DNA of 64,000 nucleotides, from contig CP119310.1 in NCBI GenBank assembly GCA_029203185.1, forward strand, positions 4,163,037 to 4,227,036, in the 5' to 3' direction. Position numbers and translations under genes: made by a program. A model generated the notes under the pieces. The model made no database searches, was not told the origin of the DNA, and was given only the letters and a program-made list of their open reading frames with translations. This document shows, one piece after another, positions 60,237-64,000 of this stretch (positions are counted from its first letter, which is position 1; each line of letters begins with the position of its first letter). Source of the DNA: Candidatus Chryseobacterium colombiense. GTDB taxonomy: Bacteria; Bacteroidota; Bacteroidia; Flavobacteriales; Weeksellaceae.

Positions 60237-61880
60237 TTATTTTTTCTTATTGAATAAAAACTTTCCACCGCCTTGTTCCAGCTGCATTTCTGCTTTTTCG
60301 GGAAAGAAAGTCATCTTCAGACCGGCATTGTCAAATTTAAACTGGTCTTTTTCTACATATTCCAAAGGAAATTCAGGTTGTCCTGTTCCCTGTCCGAATA
60401 ATCCTCCGTTCTTAATGAAGATTTTAAGACCAAGTGGAATATCTTTAGATGAATAATCTCCAACGTATTGTTTTAGCTCAGTTTCTGTAATTTTTGTAGT
60501 TGCAAAATTAGGGAGGCTAAATTCTTTATTATAAAGTATACTTAAAATATCAATAGTGAAATTATTGGCTCCGATTCTGTCAGCGTTCAAAGAATAAGAA
60601 ATTGAAATATCATCTTCACCGTTATAGATCATTAGTGAATTGGTTCCGTAGGTTCCGCCGCTGTGTCCTACAAACATTTTGGAATAAAAAGGAACTAAAG
60701 CGAGTCCCATTCCGAATCTGTCCTCTTTAGGCATCATAGCGGAAAGACTTTCTTTAGAGACTATTTTTCCTGCAAAAAGAGCATTAATAATGATATTTAA
60801 ATTCGTTGGTGCAGTGGCAATATCACCTACACCCACTACATTGTTGAAATCAAAATCTTTTACAGGCTCCCACGCATTGGCATAGCTGTAAGAACTGAAA
60901 ACATTGGTAGGCTTTTGGCTCACTGTATAAAAGTTCTTTAATTGTAAAGGCTGTGCAAATGTTTCCCTTAAATTATCAGCATAAGATTTTCTGCTGATTT
61001 TTTCTAAAATTTTTGTCAGTAAATAATACCCTGAATTGGAATACTGAACTTTTGTCCCCGGTTCAAATAAAGAACCCTGCTCAATAATGTGGTTTATGAT
61101 CTGCTCTTCAGAAACCTTTTCTGTAAGCCATTTCATGGTATTCTTTCCTGTAACATAATCTCCCAGTCCTGAAGAATGGTGAAGCAATTGTGAAATCGTT
61201 ATTTTTTCAGCATTCGGAATTTTAGGATAAAACTTTGAAAGCTTATCATTTAGGTCCAATTGTTTTTTCTCAATAAGCTTAAACAGCATCATGGCGGTCA
61301 TCGATTTTGTGATCGAGCCGATCTGAAAAGTTACTTTATCCTTCTGAGAAAGACCTGTTTCACCAAAATTTCTTTTGTAAATCTCTTTTCCACCTTTGAA
61401 AATTGAGATCTCACCTGCTTCAGCATTGTTTTTTTCTAAATAAGAGATGAAATCATCAATTTTACTTAAACTTTGTGATAGGTTATCTGATAATTTTAGA
61501 GCTTCAAGTTTTTTGTAATCCTTGGAATCTTTTTTATCGTAAGGCTTTAAAACTAAGGGGAAAGTTTTTCCATTCTGGATGAAATTACCTGAAATAGTAT
61601 TGTTTTCAAGTTTACCTTTATAAGAAGCATTGGCATTGGTAATGTCTAAAATCAACTCATTGTTGATGAAAGATACCTTTTCGGCAGGGATGCCTTCGGC
61701 TCCTTGTGCAGGACTGTCAAGTAAAGCTTTATAAGAATTTTTATCCTTTTCTATATGAATGATAAAGGGAAGTTTGTTTCCTTCAATGTCTAGTTCTCCT
61801 TTCCATGAACCGACGATTTGTTGCGCAAAAATAGATTGAATTCCGAATAAAAGTAAAATAAATAAAAGTTTGGTTTTCAT
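60237..61880 (-). CDS. Beta-lactamase-family serine hydrolase
   Basis: 547 aa from ATG 61880, which opens a signal peptide (KTKLLFILLLFGIQSIFAQ); a longer frame upstream would overlap the preceding gene. Residues 25-115 form a beta-rich N-terminal domain (IVGSWKGELDIEG). The class C/PBP-like core has SxxK in IGSITKSMTAMML, YxN in VQYSNSGYYLL and HxG in GHSGGTYG. The C-terminal domain begins at about 460. Secreted esterase/peptidase-type enzyme; antibiotic hydrolysis is not implied. Third gene after DUF2089 and YIP1-like genes. Confidence 0.88.
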   Translation of the reverse strand: MKTKLLFILLLFGIQSIFAQQIVGSWKGELDIEGNKLPFIIHIEKDKNSYKALLDSPAQGAEGIPAEKVSFINNELILDITNANASYKGKLENNTISGNFIQNGKTFPLVLKPYDKKDSKDYKKLEALKLSDNLSQSLSKIDDFISYLEKNNAEAGEISIFKGGKEIYKRNFGETGLSQKDKVTFQIGSITKSMTAMMLFKLIEKKQLDLNDKLSKFYPKIPNAEKITISQLLHHSSGLGDYVTGKNTMKWLTEKVSEEQIINHIIEQGSLFEPGTKVQYSNSGYYLLTKILEKISRKSYADNLRETFAQPLQLKNFYTVSQKPTNVFSSYSYANAWEPVKDFDFNNVVGVGDIATAPTNLNIIINALFAGKIVSKESLSAMMPKEDRFGMGLALVPFYSKMFVGHSGGTYGTNSLMIYNGEDDISISYSLNADRIGANNFTIDILSILYNKEFSLPNFATTKITETELKQYVGDYSSKDIPLGLKIFIKNGGLFGQGTGQPEFPLEYVEKDQFKFDNAGLKMTFFPEKAEMQLEQGGGKFLFNKKK

Positions 61881-61885
61881 AGTTT

Positions 61886-62458
61886 TTAAAATATAAATTG
61901 ACAAGTGATGGTGGTAACGATAATTAGAAATGCAAAAATGACGATCTGTTTCCAGTTCTTAATATTGGTTGCTGTTTTGAAGCCGTTATAAATAAGAACC
62001 ATTCCGTAAGCAATTAATAAAAGAGCTGAAAAACTGAAAATACAGACAACAATAAGATCTACAGGGGAAATATTTGCCGGATTTTTTTCTGCCATCATCT
62101 GTATCGACTCCATGCTTTTATTAATAATAGGAATTTCACTGATCAGAATAATAAAAATTCCTGGGATTTGGGAAATTAAAATGGTATTGACAATATCAAT
62201 AAACCTTGTCCTTTTATTATATAATTTTCCGAGAATGAAAAAAATGATGATGGCAATGATATAGCTTAGTAAACTGTAACCTATGCTTTCAACTAATGAA
62301 CCTTTTTCATCTGCATACCGGTAATGAAAAATACTGTCTACTTGTAAGTTCAATACATTACATAATAATAAAGTGACTCCTAGAGATACTATTCCTGTAA
62401 TAAGAAGCTGGCTTTCGCTATATTTTGAAAAAGGGTTGAAAATTGTTTTCCAATTCAT
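61886..62458 (-). CDS. YIP1-like membrane protein
   Basis: 190 aa, five predicted TM helices (LLITGIVSLGVTLLLCNVL, SYIIAIIIFFILGK, ILISQIPGIFIILIS, LIVVCIFSFSALLLIAYGMVLI, IVIFAFLIIVTTITC). The pattern and the N-terminal WKTIFNPFSKYS fit the YIP1 family. It starts 18 bp after the DUF2089 stop and ends 5 bp before the serine-hydrolase start, so these three genes are one unit. Confidence 0.7.
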   Translation of the reverse strand: MNWKTIFNPFSKYSESQLLITGIVSLGVTLLLCNVLNLQVDSIFHYRYADEKGSLVESIGYSLLSYIIAIIIFFILGKLYNKRTRFIDIVNTILISQIPGIFIILISEIPIINKSMESIQMMAEKNPANISPVDLIVVCIFSFSALLLIAYGMVLIYNGFKTATNIKNWKQIVIFAFLIIVTTITCQFIF

Positions 62459-62476
62459 GTTGATGAGTTTTTTGAT

Positions 62477-62743
62477 TTAGTTTTTTAATACATTGATTTT
62501 TTGAATAAGATCATCCATTTTATTTCTCATGGTAGGATAGGAGAGATCTGCCTGTTTTGCCATTTCTTTAATACTTCCGCTGGACAGGAAAAAATTGAGG
62601 ATAAATTCCTGTTCATCACGATTGAGCTTCAGAATAACAGGAAGTTCATAATCTCCATTAACTTCTGTCGTGCAGTTGGGGCATTTCATCTGACTCACAT
62701 TTAAAGTGTGGTCGCAACTGGGACAAATGATGGGTAGTTTCAT
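62477..62743 (-). CDS. DUF2089-like zinc-ribbon / HTH protein
   Basis: 88 aa from ATG 62743; the same frame extends upstream, but that part is low-complexity and overlaps tyrA. Cys pairs CPSC and CPNC (residues 7-10 and 21-24) form a zinc ribbon, then a helix-turn-helix-like tail (EFILNFFLSSGSIKEMAKQ, LSYPTMRNKMDDLIQKI). Probable DNA-binding regulator of its own operon with the YIP1-like protein and the hydrolase. Confidence 0.75.
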   Translation of the reverse strand: MKLPIICPSCDHTLNVSQMKCPNCTTEVNGDYELPVILKLNRDEQEFILNFFLSSGSIKEMAKQADLSYPTMRNKMDDLIQKINVLKN

Positions 62744-62831
62744 TGAAAATATTTTTGTAAATGTAATATTAATTTTAATAAAGTTAAATAATATTTTAAT
62801 AAAATTAAATATTTGATTGAAAATGTGAAAC

Positions 62832-62858
62832 AAAAAAAACTCCCTTAATAGGAAGTTT
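62832..62858 (-). terminator. tyrA terminator
   Basis: Minus strand AAACTTCCT and AGGGAGTTT with one mismatch, then T8. Confidence 0.7.
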
Positions 62859-62882
62859 ATAACGCTTAAATAGTACAAATGA

Positions 62883-63728
62883 TTATTTATCAAGTATTTC
62901 TCTTATTTTGTTGGCATTGGAGATCAGTTCTCCTAAATATTCGTAGTTTTCCTTTTCTAAAGCCGATTTGAATTTTCTTAATTGCGAGATATGCTCATTC
63001 AAAACATCAAGAACATTCTCTTTATTCTGTTTAAAGATAGGAACCCACATTTCCGGATGTGATTTTGCCAGACGTACAGTGCTTGAAAACCCGGAACTCG
63101 CCAGTTGGAAAATGGTTTCTTCCTCACGCTCTTTTTCCAAAACCGTATTAGCTAAAGCATAAGAGGTGATATGGGAAATGTGAGAAATATACGCGGTGTG
63201 AATATCATGATCATTAGCATTCATATAGATAGGATGCATGTCTAGTGCGTATACAATCTTTTCCACTAGTGCAAAAGCGTCTTCAGCAGATTCTTCTTTA
63301 TTGCAAATAACCCCGGCTTTTCCGGAAAAACTTTCCGCTACAGCAGACCTTGGACCATTATTTTCCGTTCCCCACATCGGGTGAAAAGCGACATATCTGG
63401 GTCTTTTAGGGTGGTTTTTAACCATTTCGATGATTCCTGACTTTGTAGAGCCGCAATCCATAACCGTCTGATCTTCGGAAATCAGATCCAAAACCTTAGG
63501 AAGTAGTATTCTTGTAGCATCTACGGGAACTGCAATAATGATGAGGTCAGAATTCTTGATCCCTTCTTCTAAGTTTGCTTTCTCGTTGATAATTTGAAGC
63601 TGTATGCCTTCATTAAGATGCTGTTCGTTGTTGTCAATTCCGTAAATATAAGTTGCAAGGCCTTTCTGTTTTAATTTTAACGCCATCGAACCACCTATTA
63701 ATCCTATACCGATAATACCTATTTTCAT
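62883..63728 (-). CDS. tyrA: Prephenate dehydrogenase
   Basis: 281 aa. NAD-binding GIIGIGLIGGSMALKL, DCGSTKSGI, substrate region FHPMWGTENNGPRSA and the Arg-rich FSSTVRLAKSHPEMW helix place it in the TyrA family; a chorismate mutase domain is not fused. Tyrosine biosynthesis. It lies behind a leader ORF and hairpin (63740-63790), suggesting attenuation, and ends in its own terminator. Confidence 0.93.
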   Translation of the reverse strand: MKIGIIGIGLIGGSMALKLKQKGLATYIYGIDNNEQHLNEGIQLQIINEKANLEEGIKNSDLIIIAVPVDATRILLPKVLDLISEDQTVMDCGSTKSGIIEMVKNHPKRPRYVAFHPMWGTENNGPRSAVAESFSGKAGVICNKEESAEDAFALVEKIVYALDMHPIYMNANDHDIHTAYISHISHITSYALANTVLEKEREEETIFQLASSGFSSTVRLAKSHPEMWVPIFKQNKENVLDVLNEHISQLRKFKSALEKENYEYLGELISNANKIREILDK

Positions 63729-63739
63729 TTCTCTCTAAT

Positions 63740-63790
63740 TTAAAAATCAAAAAACCCCGTCTTAGGACGAGGTTTGAATTGTATATACAT
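63740..63790 (-). CDS. Possible 16-aa leader peptide before tyrA
   Basis: ATG at 63790 on the minus strand encodes MYIQFKPRPKTGFFDF and stops 11 bp before tyrA. It contains one Tyr and four Phe codons and runs through a terminator-like stem. Consistent with a ribosome-mediated attenuator, but the Phe pair falls in the T tract and could be chance. Confidence 0.35.
   Translation of the reverse strand: MYIQFKPRPKTGFFDF
63752..63775 (-). terminator. Attenuator-like hairpin in the tyrA leader
   Basis: Minus strand AAACCTCGTC and GACGGGGTTT (one G-U), loop of 4, then a T run. It lies 24 bp before the tyrA start and after the promoter, so it would stop leader transcription. Confidence 0.55.
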
Positions 63791-63880
63791 AAGAATTCCT
63801 TATCCCATAATTGAGGTGAAAATTCTATAATAATATGTTCTGTTGCTAGAAATCATATTGCGAAGTTATAAAATAATTTT

Positions 63881-63888
63881 CAAATATA
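63881..63888 (-). promoter_or_regulatory. tyrA -7 promoter box
   Basis: TATATTTG on the minus strand, an exact TAnnTTTG match, giving a leader of about 145 nt that holds the hairpin and short ORF. The 270 bp beyond tyrA to the window end contain no other gene I can support. Confidence 0.5.
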
Positions 63889-64000
63889 GATACGCATAAT
63901 AATATATAATAGTATGTTTTGTTATTTCATTGTAATATATGAGTGTTTTTATACTTAATGTAGTTTTATGTTTAATTTTAAAATTATTCATGTTTCTAAC

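Noticed and set aside
62744..62893. N-terminal 50-codon extension of the DUF2089 protein
   Set aside because: Low-complexity Phe/Ile/Asn sequence overlapping tyrA and its terminator.
1..64000. CRISPR arrays, rRNA, transposase or integrase genes, prophage
   Set aside because: No regularly spaced repeats with unique spacers, no rRNA sequence, and no transposase or integrase motifs were seen on either strand.

Overview
The window looks like chromosome of a Chryseobacterium-type flavobacterium (Bacteroidota, Weeksellaceae). It is AT-rich, many genes sit behind the Bacteroidota -7 promoter box TAnnTTTG, and it carries SusC/SusD, a hybrid two-component regulator, DUF1501/DUF1800 and HopJ-type genes. 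This placement is inference from gene content and promoter style; no rRNA is present.

Layout. 1-1380: the tail of a LuxR-type regulator, then gene remnants on both strands (an interrupted gene, an alpha/beta-hydrolase tail, an AraC tail, and one copy of a 157-bp coding-derived repeat whose second copy is at 7753-7909). 1382-7228: a Crp/Fnr-like regulator, an SDR gene and a six-gene stress/electron-transfer cluster (VOC-SnoaL fusion, SnoaL, nitroreductase, ABM monooxygenase, two cytochrome P460-like proteins). The SDR gene and the cluster have duplicated promoter regions with the same 41-bp inverted-repeat arrangement. 8065-10446: DoxX, DsbA-like and an atypical SDR, divergent from an HxlR regulator with three 18-bp-spaced operator repeats. 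10653-26270: a complete fructan utilization locus (hybrid sensor-regulator, MFS sugar porter, two GH32 enzymes, SusC, SusD, a DUF4960 surface glycan-binding lipoprotein, fructokinase), with an Ogg2-like DNA glycosylase inserted behind the regulator. 26312-40509: mostly housekeeping genes (tRNA-Leu, MBL hydrolase, GAF/fRMsr, BtuF-like, MgtE, rpsO, PagL-like, pnp, a cold-shock-domain protein, cobT-cobS-cobC-like), plus remnants of a DyP peroxidase and an RlaP-type nucleotidyltransferase.

40639-49920 is the most unusual part. On the minus strand a divergent RtcB RNA ligase is followed by a nested inverted-repeat element, a tRNA-like RNA with a 38-nt extra arm, three tandem RNA hairpins whose stems covary while the loop start AGTTCCTATA is constant, and a 583-aa protein with a C-terminal TerD-like domain. 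On the plus strand run an SF1 helicase with a nuclease-like tail, a HopJ-family protein and a WYL regulator. I regard rtcB / tRNA-like RNA / hairpin array / TerD-like protein as the best candidate for an undescribed system, plausibly RNA damage sensing or repair. The structures are seen in the sequence; the function is inference.

49982-64000: a small hydrophobic protein, DUF1501/DUF1800 pair, outer-membrane barrel with a sigma-54-like promoter, glucokinase, two YceI proteins behind a perfect FNR-type palindrome, alpha/beta hydrolase, Amt, L-serine dehydratase, serine hydrolase, YIP1-like and DUF2089 proteins, and tyrA behind a leader ORF and terminator. Near-perfect palindromic repeats (48801, 50197, a decayed one at 53019) are scattered through the second half.
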